This document shows positions 34,185 through 45,710 of a DNA stretch of 64,000 nt, in pieces. Numbering within the stretch: position 1 is the first letter of the stretch; each line of letters opens with the position of its first letter. Under the pieces are notes generated by a model. That model did not search any database, was not told where the DNA came from, and saw only the letters and a program-made list of their open reading frames with translations. Position numbers and translations under genes: made by a program. This stretch comes from Haematococcus lacustris (Eukaryota > Chlorophyta > Chlorophyceae > Chlamydomonadales > Haematococcaceae): positions 6,201,431 through 6,265,430 of the forward strand of contig JASKMD010000004.1 in assembly GCA_030144725.1 (NCBI GenBank), read 5' to 3'.

Positions 34185-35370
34185 GTGCCCACCCCCAGTT
34201 GCATGGCTTGGCATCGTGACAGTCCCAAGCATCGGTCTAAGTCAGCCGCGGTTAGGGCAGCAAGTTAACCGCGAGGAGCATCGGCTTGCGCAGCCCGGCG
34301 TGCACCTTGTCCCCCAACACCGCGGTGTGAGAACGGTAGCGATGCCGTGGCGCAATTGGGTGATGACTTGACTGCAGGGATCGCCTGATCGGGACATACA
34401 GGTGGACATCCCGGCACAACATGCATTGTGTTGTAGCTATACTTCAGGTGATGTAGCAAGGTGTTGAAGTGGCGGGGGATGTTTTGTTCTACAATATGTT
34501 CACTAGTCTATTTGGGGGGAGGGGGGGGCGCAGACAACCATGCCAATGCCATCATGGTAAACCTAATGCTATCGTTGCACCCAGTCCTTGGTGCTCAGCC
34601 TACTGCCGAGCCTGCTTGCGTCAGCCTTTGTGCGGCAGCGTGCGCAGGCATCATGGAAGCACAGACACTCAGGATGATTCAGAAGCAACAGGGTGCTCCA
34701 ATCCCCTTCGCCTGCTTGCTGGCACCCAAGCCTTGCCTCCTTGATGTAACAACTACCACGACCTAGGGAGCCGCGATGCAGCTGGCAACGGTGGGGAGCC
34801 TGGCAACAACTATGCAAAGGGCGGCCGATATCTCCACACCGCAACGCCAATGCAACAACTAGCAGCACGGGCTGAGTTGGCCGGCAGGAGGACATGGTGG
34901 AGGGCTATTTGTTGGACCAGAACTGAGCATATAGATTCTGGTCAGGCAACAACATCTGGCTGGCTGGGTAATTGGAGGCGCAAAGATGGGGAGCTGGTAT
35001 AGGGATGGGGGTGGGTACAAGGGATTGCATGTCCCCTACGGAGGCTGCTGATATGATATTGTGGCACCTCATCTCCACCATGTGGCAGACTATGAAACAC
35101 AGGCATGGTCATATGTGCACACGCAGTTACACAATGCACACATGAACAATTGAAGCCCTCACGGGCACAAATCGGGGTTCAAGGTGAGGCACAAGCACTT
35201 TTCAGACCTGCCACAAACAGCAGAGACAAGGCACAGAGCTCCCTTGGGTGTGTCATTAGGAATGGGACATGCTCAAGTACACATAATCCTACTTGGTGTT
35301 GGAACACGATGGATGCTGAACGCAAAACAAAATGTTTATTATATCCAAGAAGAAGAAGATTTAATCTTTA
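34185..35370 (+). repeat. unknown repeat family R, diverged copy 1
   Basis: Diverged relative of the R copies to the right. 34782-35035 matches 43351-43600 closely (shared words GATATCTCCACACCGCAACG and AGGACATGGTGGAGGGC). A plus-strand peptide fragment with NHANAIMVNLM resembles the DDHGNAVML peptide of the other copies. The frames are broken; no function can be assigned. Confidence 0.5.
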
Positions 35371-35384
35371 GCCTAATCCCTTGT

Positions 35385-36660
35385 CCTTGGCTGCCTGCTT
35401 CCTAACCTCCCCCTCATGCCACCAGGGCAGCCCATCCTCCACCACTTCATCCGTTGCCATGCCCAACAGATCAGCCTCAAACCACCTCATCTCTCTCAAA
35501 GCACGTGCACGCTTGGTTTGCGGGTAGCTGACGAAAAAATTTCCCTTGTCTTCCATGGCTTTCCTTTTGGGGCAATAATGGTGGTGGTAACGGCCCCAAT
35601 CTTGGTCCAGCAAGTTGCCCTCCACCATGGCCTCCTGCCAGTCGACGCAGCAGGTGCTGCAAGTTGCGGCAAACGCGTTGTCGCTGGTGCAGTTGCCTCT
35701 GCCGCCCTTCCCGTAGCTGTTGCCGGGGCTGCCCACTGTTCCCCACACCTTAGCGGTTATGTGAGTTATGCTTGGGTGCATACTCTAGCAACCGCTTGGC
35801 ACGGTGCTTCACCCAAGCGTTGTACCACCCGAGAGACCCCGTATGCTGTTGATCATGCTCCAATAAGTCTTCTTGAAGGGCACACTCAAGGCAGGTTGGC
35901 CAGCTGGGTGAACCAAGGAGGGTAGCTGGTTTGAGGCAAGGTGTGGGGACAAAGACACCATGGCCGCCACCAAGGCAGTCGGTGTGGTGTCGTGGCCCCG
36001 CACCTCCACCATTTGGTTGAGCATGACCGCATTGCCATGGTCATCTACGCACACACACCAACCACACACCATGAATAATGCACAGACACATGAACACTTA
36101 GGTTGCAACACGCCCACCTTGCACGGCATGCTCTGCCACACTGTTGTCCGGTTGGATTTGCGCACCCATCATCATGGTTGTGTCGCTGTACAACACTGGC
36201 CCCTCCCCAAAGTGGATGATGTCCACATCACGCGACCCTTGTGGTCAAGTCACCGCCAATCTGCGTTAATGCTCCACCACCTCGCATTGCATCAGCACGT
36301 TGCAACAAGAGGCACACCTTGATGCGGAAACCGATGCTTCCCGCGTTGCCCTGGCTGCCTTGACCGCCGACCGCAAGTAACTCAAACCGACGCTTTTAAC
36401 TGTCGCTATGCCAAGCCATGCCTTCATGTATCAAGCGGGCGTGAGCAAAGGAACGCGTTGATTTGCCTCCGCCATTGCACTCTGCAAATTTGGATCTGAA
36501 GCTGACCAACTCTGGTTGGGACACCGGCACATAGGCATAGCGGTTGTTAACGCCCACATCACTAAGGGTGGGCAACCTATGAAAACAGTCTTGGCTGAGG
36601 TAGCTGACGTGTCCGTAGGCGAATTGGCCTTGCATCCAGGTGGGCATGGAACCAATGGCG
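35385..36660 (-). repeat. repeat family R, copy 2 (left arm of inverted repeat)
   Basis: Left arm of a large inverted repeat with 36705-38010. On the minus strand it carries two broken peptide frames, 36165-35809 (VVRL... type start, DDHGNAVMLNQMVEVRGHD) and 35781-35368 (QDWGRYHHHYCPKRKAME). They share a frame type with copy 3 but have intervening stops. The repeated conservation suggests a decayed mobile ORF of unknown kind. Confidence 0.7.
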
Positions 36661-36704
36661 CGTCATTACTCGTTCGCGATTTCGCGACACGAAAAAACGC
36701 GAAC

Positions 36705-38035
36705 GGGTAATGACGACGCTCCATTGGCACAGCGGTTCCATGCCCAGCTGGATGCAAGGCCAATTCGCCTACGGACACGTTAGCTACCTCAGCCAAGACT
36801 CCTTCCATAGGCTGCCAGCCCTTAGAGATATGGGCGTTAACGACCGCTAAGCCTATGTGCCGGTGTCCCAACCAGCGTTGGTAAGCCTCAGATCCAAAGT
36901 TGCGGAGTGCAGTGGCGGAGGCAAAGCAACGCGTTCCTTTGCTCACGCATGTTAAATACACGAGGGCATGGCTTGGCATAGCGACAGTCCAAAGCGCCGT
37001 TTTGAGTTACTCGCGGTCGGCCGTCAAGGCAGCCAGGGCAACGCGGGAAGCATCGGTTTCCGCATCAAGGTGTGCCTCTCGTTGCAATGTGCTGATGTAA
37101 TGCGAGGTGGTGGAGCATTAACGCAGGTTGGCGGTGACTTGACCGCAAGGGTCGCGTGATGTGGACATCATCCACTTTGGGGAGGGGCCAGTGTTGTACT
37201 GCGGCACAACCATGATGATGGGTGCGCAATTCCAACCGGACAACAGTGTGGCAGAGCATGCCGTGCAAGGTGGGCGTGTTGCAACCTAAGTGTTCATGTG
37301 TCTGTGCATTATTCATGGTGTGTGGTTGGTGTGTGTGCGTAGATGACCATGGCAATGCGGTCATGCTCAGCCAAATGGTGGAGGTGCGGGGCCACGACAC
37401 CACACCGACTGCCTTGGTGGTGGCCATGGTGTCTTTGTCCCCACCCCTTGCCTCAAACCAGCTACCCTCCTTGGTTCACCCATCTGGCCAACCTGCCTTG
37501 AGTGTGCCCTTCAAGAAGACTTATTGGAGCATGATCAACAGCATACGGGGTCCCTCGGGTGGTACAACGCTTGGGTGAAGCACCGTGCCAAGCGGTTGCT
37601 AGAGTATGCACCCAAGCATAACCCAGGCAACCGGTATGGTGTGGGGAACAGTGGGCAGCCCCGGCAACAGCTACGGGAAGGGCGGCAGAGGCAACCGCAC
37701 CAGCAACAACGCGTTTGCCGCAACCTGCAGCACCTGCTGCGTCGACTGGCAGGAGGCCATGGTGGAGGGCAACTTGCTGGACCAAGATTGGGGCCGTTAC
37801 CACCACCATTATTGCCCCAAAAGGAAAGCCATGGAACACAAGGGAGAGTTGTTCGTCAGCTACTCGCAAACCAAGCGTGCACGTGCTTTGAGGGAGATGA
37901 GGTGGTTTGGGGCTGATCTGTTGGGCATGGCAGCGGATGAGGTGGTGGAGGATGGGCTACCCTGGTGGCATGAGGGGGAGATTAGGAAGCATGCAGCCAA
38001 GGACAAGGCACTGACCAATGTGAACAACCTCCCAT
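36705..38035 (+). repeat. repeat family R, copy 3 (right arm of inverted repeat)
   Basis: Right arm. Peptide frames at 37222-37578 and 37606-38037 are in the same frame but separated by a TGA and a TAG; an overlapping frame at 37524 (GWYNAWVKHRAKRLLEYAP) looks more protein-like there, pointing to frameshifts in a decayed gene. The arms are separated by a short T/A- and CG-rich spacer (about 36668-36708, TCGCGATTTCGCG). No domain was recognised. Confidence 0.7.
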
Positions 38036-38177
38036 AAGGGACGCGATTTGAACCGTGCTTGAGTCAATGTGTTGGAATCTAAATCAGAATCTAAATTGTC
38101 AACTGAAATAGGCCTTGCGTATTGAGAGGCCAGCAGTAAAGGGATAGGGTGAATGCGAGAAATAAAAATCAGGAAAG

Positions 38178-39037
38178 TACCGTACTCTCCCTTTTGATTC
38201 GCGAGGCCCCGAATATTATAATTAAATACTCGTTCCCGACCCCAAAAAAACATTGTTTACTTTTTCCCGATGCAAAAGTTGTAGCAAAACACAGTTTTGA
38301 CGATGTGGATGTGCTTGGAAATATTCAAGACAGCCATTCCTTGCATACCAAGTCAATCCTCCATGGTTAACACATTTTGTGTACATGTCACTATGTCAAG
38401 CCAAGTCCAAGCCAAGTCAAAGCCAAGTCACTGCCTCTGGGCAAGGGCACTGTAAATGTGCACCAGGTCACCCTCTAGACTTTGCACTAGATAGGGCACT
38501 GAACCTCCCCCATGAAATCATGGTGCTCCTGTGGTTGCTTGCAGTGTCGGCATATCTCTGCATCCTCCTCTGAACACTCAAACTTGCGTGCCCTAGCAGT
38601 CACCCATGCCGCAGCCTTCGCCAAGGCAAGCACACCAGTGGCTGACTTGGTGCGGCCAGCCTCCCGAGCTGCTGCCCCAGCTTGCCCAGTCACCCTTGCA
38701 GCTGACCTGGTGCAGCCAGCCACCCCGGCTGCTGCCCCAGCCTGGCCAACCACCCCAACAGCTGACTTCGTGGGGCCACCCGCTGACTTGCCTACTACCC
38801 ACCCCTTTGATGGAGCATTTCATCGTGTTGGTCAACCTGGCGTAGCAAATTTTCGGCTGCGTCGTCGGCACTGATGCCACGGACCACAAAGAGGTCCATC
38901 GTAACACCATTTAAGCAGGTCAAATAATTGTTTGACCACTTCGCGATTCAGAAAAAAACCACATTGTTTACTCGTTCGCGATTTCGCGAGGGCAAAAAAA
39001 CGATTCGCGGACGCGAATCAAAAGGGAGAGTACGGTA
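38178..39037. mobile_element. TIR DNA transposon, about 860 bp, non-autonomous
   Basis: Perfect 26-bp terminal inverted repeats (38178-38203 and 39012-39037) starting TACCGTACTCTCCC. If TA is the target duplication, the element itself starts CCGTACTC, which would suit a Tc1/mariner-like family; this placement is tentative. Inside is a 60-bp-scale Pro/Ala/Gly-rich tandem repeat and, on the minus strand (38753-38487), a peptide with CRHCKQPQEHH that resembles a zinc-binding motif. No transposase catalytic domain is visible. Confidence 0.7.
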
Positions 39038-39610
39038 ACTGGGATGTTTGAGTTATAAACAATATACTCGCTGTTGTGACCCACAAAGACCCACAAAGGA
39101 GGGCATTGCGATTCTGGACAGGGGACCTGGTGGGAACTCAGTACTACTATACATTAAAGTGGGACGCTCTGGTTGGACAATGAATCGGCCGGAAAAAGTG
39201 CACATTTCAAAAGTTTTGACATGGTCCTACGTGTCGCACGCTGTTCGCTCGAGTCGCACGCTGTTCTGGTGCAGGGACAGTCCACAAGCCATACCTGAAC
39301 TAATAAACATGTCATCAACACACTAGCACACATGTCGGGGGGGGTCCTGCGCCCGAACAAAAACTCAAAGAATTCAGGTCATCCATGCCGCTGAACCCGG
39401 CATAGGTGCACACCAGCCCGAGCAACCCGTTACACTCACGATAAATAAGGCCGACGCGGGGGCCTTTTTTGCATCGGATGGACTTTCTGCTCCGATAGAA
39501 CGATAGAGCGTTGAGTTTAAGGGGGACCTCGCTCTTGAATGAAGTCCTAACTCGCAGCGGTTGCGAAGATACATCGATCCGCGCGCGAGGTACCCCCCCC
39601 TTTTTGGGAA

Positions 39611-40066
39611 TCTGTGCAGATGTCGGTTAAATGAGCATGTCATCTGTGCAGCTGCATGTCCATGCCTTTAGGAAAAGCGACATCTGTGCAGATGCCGGTT
39701 ATTAAATCTGTGCAGATGCTAATAAAGGCGACATCTGTGCAGATGTCGGTAATTAAATCTGTGCAGATGCACAAAAGGGCGACATCTGTGCAGATGCCGG
39801 TTATAATTTAAGGACGACATCTGTGCAGATGCTAATAAAGGCGACATCTGTGCAGATGCCGGTTATTAAATCTGTGCAGATGCTAATAAAGGCGACATCT
39901 GTGCAGATGTCGGTAGTTAAATCTGTGCAGATGCACAAAAGGGCGACATCTGTGCAGATGCCGGTTATAATTTAAGGACGACATCTGTGCAGATGCTAAT
40001 AAAGGCGACATCTGCACAGATAAATACCTCGACATCTGCACAGCTGCCAAGTAGTGCAGCTGTGCA
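39611..40066. repeat. palindrome array 1, GACATCTGTGCAGATGTC type
   Basis: About 16 occurrences of TCTGTGCAGATG, many extended to the near-perfect palindrome GACATCTG-TG-CAGATGTC, separated by short A/T-rich spacers (CGGTTATTAAA, CTAATAAAGG, CACAAAAGGGC). A block of six is repeated in tandem with a period of 164 bp (GCGACATC at 39677 and 39841). The last units are inverted (CATCTGCACAGAT). The second cluster lies at 42636-42955. Confidence 0.9.
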
Positions 40067-40680
40067 CATGAAGAAAAGGCTTGCATAAAGGTTACGCAAA
40101 GGCACCGCGAAGGAAGCAAAGTCACCGCGAAGGAATCAAGACTCTTCCATTATTCAACAATCTGTGTGATATCTGCATGCAGTTTTCGCAAAGGTGGCGC
40201 GAAGGAAGCCAAGGAACCGCGAATGAGCTTGGATTGCCCCATATAGCAGCAATGAGCAGCCAGGAGCAGCCAACAAAAATCGTCGCCAAAAGGCTAGCTA
40301 CGAGCCAGCCAGCCGCTTAGGCGACCAGATGCCATCAGGTTAAGCGATAGGATCAAGATATAGCGACAGAAAACGGAAGGAGGCGCAGCGATGCAGCGAC
40401 ACAGCGATGCAAAGATGCGGCAAATGCATGAGGTGCAACTAGGACACGTAGCCCGAAGCCTGTGAGACGGAGCGGAAGAGGAGTGGAGGAGCCCGGAGGC
40501 GGTCAGGAGCCATGCATGAGACGAAGCTGGGTGCACTTGAAAAAAGTTGGGTGCACCCACACAAACCCCACCCTAGCGAATGGTGAGTATTTTATCTTGC
40601 AGTCATGTGGCTCCAAGTACCTTGCCTAACTATTTGCCAACCACTGAATTGTTGCAGGTTCAATGGTCCCAACCTCCCCT
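40067..40680. other. stretch without a recognised gene
   Basis: Contains degenerate GCAAAGG(T/A)...CGCGAAGGAA words (40094-40220) and otherwise no coding or RNA signal I can support. Confidence 0.4.
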
Positions 40681-40688
40681 TCCCTACA

Positions 40689-40800
40689 CCCAGCCCAGCC
40701 CAGCCCAGCCCAGCCCAGCCCAGCCCAGCCCAGCCCAGCCCAGCCCAGCCCAGCCCAGCCCAGCCCAGCCCAGCCCAGCCCAGCCCAGCCCAGCCCAGCC
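40689..40800. repeat. CCCAG pentanucleotide repeat
   Basis: About 22 perfect CCCAG units followed by C/T-rich sequence to about 41130. No gene. Confidence 0.95.
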
Positions 40801-41149
40801 CTCCCCTCCCTCCCCCACCACCACCTCCTTCATCACCCTACCACAAGAAGCAGGTGCATGGAGCGCAGGAGCAGCCAGGAGCTGCAGCCATGGAGGCGCT
40901 GCCAGGTAGGTATAGAAGTGGCGCTAGCAAAGAGTGAGTGGCCAGCCCTTGCACATGGGTGGTCGGATGCCCAGCCTAACCGCAAAGATGCCCATTGTTT
41001 ACTGCAGGTCCCACGGTCAGCCCTTCCCTCTTCCCCCCTTCCTCCTTCCCCCTTCCCCCTCCCCTCCCCTGTCCCACCACCTCCAAGCCTAGCACCCCAC
41101 CTACCTCCCGCCTTTCCCACCCCCCGCCCCACGACACACGCTGCAGCCC

Positions 41150-41305
41150 TCTCCCTACCCTACCCTTGGCGTAGCAGCCCTCTCCCTACCCTACCCTTGG
41201 CGTAGCAGCCCTCTCCCTACCCTACCCTTGGCGTAGCAACCCTCTCCCTACCCTACCCTTGGCGTAGTAGCCCTCTCCCTACCCTACCCTTGGCGTAGCA
41301 ACCTG
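41150..41305. repeat. 31-bp tandem repeat, five units
   Basis: Units containing CTCTCCCTACCCTACCCTTGG and GCGTAGCAG at a 31-bp spacing. Confidence 0.85.
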
Positions 41306-41507
41306 GAGCGGGCAACCTGGAGCGGGCAGCTTGGAGTAGCAGCCCACCCAGCCCACCCTGGCCATGCCATGCCCACACACCACAATGACCCTACCCATCC
41401 CTCTCAAAAGGGATAGCTGAGCGCTTGGGTGGTTGTCAGCCCGTGCTTGTTGTCCTCGTCATCTTACCGCCTTGCTGCGATGTTGTTGTGTTGTCACCTT
41501 GTTGGGT

Positions 41508-41606
41508 TGTGGTGTGGTGTGGTGTGGTGTGGTGTGGTGTGGTGTGGTGTGGTGTGGTGTGGTGTGGTGTGGTGTGGTGTGGTGTGGTGTGGTGTGGTGT
41601 GGTGTG
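41508..41606. repeat. TGTGG pentanucleotide repeat
   Basis: About 20 perfect units, passing into the GGGGAT array. Confidence 0.95.
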
Positions 41607-41610
41607 GATG

Positions 41611-42213
41611 ATGGGGATGGGGATGGGGATGGGGATGGGGATGGGGATGGGGATGGGGATGGGGATGGGGATGGGGATGGGGATGGGGATGGGGATGGGG
41701 ATGGGGATGGGGATGGGGATGGGGATGGGGATGGGGATGGGGATGGGGATGGGGATGGGGATGGGGATGGGGATGGGGATGGGGATGGGGATGGGGATGG
41801 GGATGGGGATGGGGATGGGGATGGGGATGGGGATGGGGATGGGGATGGGGATGGGGATGGGGATGGGGATGGGGATGGGGATGGGGATGGGGATGGGGAT
41901 GGGGATGGGGATGGGGATGGGGATGGGGATGGGGATGGGGATGGGGATGGGGATGGGGATGGGGATGGGGATGGGGATGGGGATGGGGATGGGGATGGGG
42001 ATGGGGATGGGGATGGGGATGGGGATGGGGATGGGGATGGGGATGGGGATGGGGATGGGGATGGGGATGGGGATGGGGATGGGGATGGGGATGGGGATGG
42101 GGATGGGGGTGGGGGTGGGGGTGGGGGTGGGGATGGGGATGGGGATGGGGATGGGGATGGGGATGGGGATGGGGATGGGGATGGGGATGGGGATGGGGAT
42201 GGGGATGGGGATG
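41611..42213. repeat. GGGGAT hexanucleotide repeat, about 100 units
   Basis: 600 bp of GGGGAT with a patch of GGGGGT near 42105-42130. With four G per unit on one strand it could form G-quadruplexes. It ends in a GATGGT triplet-like tail (42234-42262). Open frames such as Gly-Met or His-Pro repeats are artefacts. Confidence 0.95.
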
Positions 42214-42419
42214 CATGTTCAACCTGAGTGTGGTGATGGTGATGGTGATGGTGATGGTGGTGTGTGGTGTCACCTTGTTGTTGTGTTGTGTCGTTGCTAC
42301 CTTGTCACATCGTAGGGGGGTGTTGCGGTCATTGGGTGCATCAATGCGTGTGCTTAGCATTTCCATATTGAGGTGTTGTGAAGTGATGGTGCATCGAGAC
42401 ATGTGCTTGCGAGTCCCGT

Positions 42420-42620
42420 AGCGAGGTGTTGCGGGATGTTTGGGTGTCAATGCATGTGTTTTGCGGGGATGTTGCGGGGTGTTTGGGTGTCAATACATGT
42501 GTTTTGCGGGGGTGTAGCGAGGTGTTGCGGGGTGTTAGGTCGTCAATGCATGTGTTTTGCGGGGGTGTAGCAAGGTGTTGCGGGGTGTTTGGGTGTCAAT
42601 ACATGTGTTTTGCGGATGTA
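42420..42620. repeat. degenerate tandem repeat, 45-60 bp
   Basis: Four units containing GCATGTGTTTTGCGGGG or ACATGTGTTTTGCGG, GTGTCAAT and GTTGCGGGGTGTT. No gene. Confidence 0.7.
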
Positions 42621-42635
42621 AGAGTCGATGAAATA

Positions 42636-42955
42636 GTCGACATCTGTGCAGATGAAGCCACGACATCTGCATAGCCAAGCCGCGAATGTAAAAGTCGACA
42701 TCTGTGCAGATGTCGTTGTCAACATCTGCACAGATGTAGGTGTCAACATCTGCACAGCCAAGCATTGAATGTAATAGTCGACATCTGTGCAGATGTCGTC
42801 GTCAGCAGCTGCACAGATGTTGGTTGCGGTATACGACATCTGTGCATATGTCGACTTCCCGCAGCTGCACAGATGTCGACATCGCCTGCATCTGTGCAGA
42901 TGTCGACTATCAGCAGCTGTGCGGATAAAGGACAACCGACATCTGTGCAGATTGC
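42636..42955. repeat. palindrome array 2, GACATCTGTGCAGATGTC type
   Basis: About 12 copies of the palindrome seen at 39611-40066, here in both orientations (CATCTGTGCAGATG and CATCTGCACAGATG) with different spacers; spacer words GTCGTCGTCAGCAG and AAGCCGCGAATGTAAAAG recur. Confidence 0.9.
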
Positions 42956-43189
42956 TTGGTTATGAGATTCGCGGCCCATTTGCGTCGCAACGGATGCACG
43001 GAGTTACGTAAGACTTATACCGTTCGAACGGCCTTCTACTCCTCTTTCCAATGAGCTATGGTCGGTCCAATCGCGACCGGTCCTTGTTTATCGTGAGTGT
43101 AGCCTCGCGCTAGTGAGCTGCACCGCACTGCGCAAGAGTCGTTGTAAATCTGTTAGAGATTTGTGAGAGTTTATCAGGGGTGCGGCCAA

Positions 43190-43900
43190 TGGCGGGGGTG
43201 ACCCATAGCGGTTCCGTACCCACCTGGATGAAAGGCCGAATCTTGATTAAAATATGGATTGTCAACTGGAAAAACAACAAATGTGAATTGTCAACTGGAA
43301 AATAACTAGGATGTATGAACTGTTCAAAAGTAATACTCAATAATTCTCAACGGTGGGCAGCCTGGCAACAACTATGCAAAGGGAGACCGATATCTCCACA
43401 CCGCAACGTCATTGCAACAACTTGCAGCACGGGCTGAGTTGGCCAGCAGGAGGACATGGTGGAGGGCTACTTGTTGGACCCGGACTGGGCATAGAGAGTC
43501 TGATCAAGCACATACATCGGGCTGGCTGGGTAGTTGGAGGCGCAAAGATGGGGAGTTGGTCTAGGGATGGGGGTGGGCACAAGGATTGCATGTCCGCTAC
43601 CAGGGCTGAGAGCTCATGGGGGCACAAATGTGACTAGACAGTTGTGTGGCAGAGCATGGACAAAGGTATTGTTGTGTTGGCTTCTTGAGATGTGAGCTGG
43701 TGCAGGGACCATGGGTCATGGTGTACACAATGCCTAGCACAAGGGATTGGTGAATGTGTGCATGGGCATGATGGCATTAGACTACTGTCCCAAAGCAGTC
43801 ATGTCCACTCGAGGTTTGTCTTGTGCATGATGTTGAGATTACCTTTCCACGCATGGCATGAAGTGCATTCAAATACATATCAACAGCTCACATGGTGACA
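43190..43900. repeat. repeat family R, partial copies
   Basis: 43190-43250 resembles the inner end of the inverted-repeat arms (CCAATGGCG...CGGTTCC). 43351-43600 matches 34782-35035. The remainder to about 43900 has no recognised gene. Confidence 0.55.
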
Positions 43901-44547
43901 ATAGTCGGGACAGATGCTACAGAATACGCCAAGCATGACATATTGAGCAGCGGCATAAGGATGAGGAACTCTGTAAGAAAATGTGACAACAAGCAATTGG
44001 GGATCTCTGAGGGGGAACCTTGGTTTAGAAAAGCGTGTGATATTTAAAATGGAGATCATGAATGAAAAAAAATGTAAAACTTCAATGTAAAAATGCAACT
44101 TCAAAGTAAAAATGCAACTTCAAAGTAAAAATGCAACTTCAAAGTAAAAGGCAACTTCAAAGTAAAAGGCAACTATAATATTTAAACAGCTCACATGGTG
44201 ACAACAGTCGGGACAAATGCTACAGAATACGCCACACAGAATAAGCATGACATAATAAGCAGCGGTATAAGGATGAGGAACTCTAATATGGCAATAACAA
44301 ACAATTGAGAAACAACAAAACTTAATATTAATACGAATATTGAATAATAGGTCCATGTGAGAGAGGAAAAGAATAAAAATTATCTGAGATAGATGCTACA
44401 GAATACGCCAAGCCTTGCATTTCAAGCAGCGGTATATGGATCAGCTACATGTCAGTGAGGCAAAAAGAATGCAATGTAGTTTAACAGAGAAAGGCAACAA
44501 GAAGCAATTGGGGATCTCTGAGGGGGAACCTTGGTTTAGCAAAGCGA
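43901..44547. repeat. AT-rich stretch with short repeats
   Basis: Contains four tandem AATGCAACTTCAAAGTAA-type units (about 44090-44160) and duplicated segments: GGGGATCTCTGAGGGGGAAC at 43998 and 44512, and a GGGACA(G/A)ATGCTACAGAATACGCCA-like segment at about 43908, 44210 and 44390. No gene was identified. Confidence 0.6.
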
Positions 44548-45625
44548 GTTTTGAGTTACTCGCGGTCGGCCGTCAAGGCAGCCAGGGCAACGCGGGAAGC
44601 ATCGGTTTCCGCATCAAGGTGTGCCTCTTGTTGCAATGTGTTGATGCAATGCGAGGTGGTGGAGCATTAACGCAGGTTGGCGGTGACTTGACCGCAAGGG
44701 TCGCGTGATGTGGACATCATCCACTTTGGGGAGGGGCCAGTGTTGTACTGCGGCACAACCATGATGATGGGTGCGCAATTCCAACCGGACAACAGTGTGG
44801 CAGAGCATGCCATGCAAGGTGGGCGTGTTGCAACCTAAGTGTTCATGTGTCTGTGCATTGTTTATGGTGTGTGGTTGGTGTGTGTGCGTGGATGACCATG
44901 GCAATGCGGTCATGCTCAGCCAAATGGTGGAGGTGCGGGGCCACGACACCACACCGACTGCCTTGGTGGCGGCCATGGTGTCTTTGTCCCCACCCCTTGC
45001 CTCAAACCAGCTACCCTCCTTGGTTCACCCAGCTGGCCAACCTGCCTTGAGTGTGCCCTTCAAGAAGACTTATTGGAGCATGATCAACAGCATACGGGGT
45101 CCCTCGGGTGGTACAACGCTTGGGAGAAGCACCGTGCCGAGGGGTTGCTAGAGTATGCACCCAAGCATAACCCAGGCAACCGGGATGGTGTGGGGAACAG
45201 TGGGCAGCCCCGGCAACAGCTACGGGAAGGGTGGCAAAGGCAACCGCACCAGCAACAACGCGTTCGCCGCACCCTGCAGCACCTGCTGCGTCGACCGGCA
45301 GAAGGCCATGGTGGCTCAAACCGGCGCTTTGGGCTGTCGTTGTGCCAAGCCATGCCCTCGTGTATTAAACATGCGTGAGCAAAGGAACGCGTTGATTTGC
45401 CTCCGCCACTGCACTCCGCAACATTGGATCTGAAGCTGACCAACTCTGGTTGGGACACTGGCACAAATGCATAGCGCGCGCTAATGCCCACATCGCAAAG
45501 GGCGGGCAGCCTATGAAAGAAGTCTTGGCTGAGGTAGTTGACGTGTCCATAGGCGAATTGGCATTGCATCCAGGTGGGCATGGACCCATTCTGCCAATGG
45601 CGCGTCGTCATTACTACTTCGCGAG
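44548..45625 (+). repeat. repeat family R, copy with an orientation switch
   Basis: 44548-45314 is a near-identical copy of part of the right arm (37003-37763), including the DDHGNAVMLSQMVEVRGHD peptide. At about 45315 the sequence jumps to the inner part of the arm in the opposite orientation (as at 36390-36670) and ends at the same CCAATGGCGCGTC terminus. The join in the middle of a codon-bearing segment marks a rearrangement. Confidence 0.65.
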
Positions 45626-45710
45626 CCCAGAAAAACGCGGACGAATCTGAAGCTGAAACACCAACTGAAACAACGATATGTAATATTTGAAAATCCTATT
45701 CAAAATTTTC

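Noticed and set aside
39611..40066. CRISPR-like array (short palindromic repeats with spacers)
   Set aside because: The genome is eukaryotic nuclear, the spacers are themselves repeated and of unequal length, and no cas genes are present.
41425..42450. His-Pro, Gly-Met or Gly-Asp repeat proteins
   Set aside because: Frames of the GGGGAT simple repeat on both strands.
45155..45433. Protein-coding gene in the repeat family R copy
   Set aside because: The frame is made of parts joined across the orientation switch, and sister copies carry stops and frameshifts at equivalent places.
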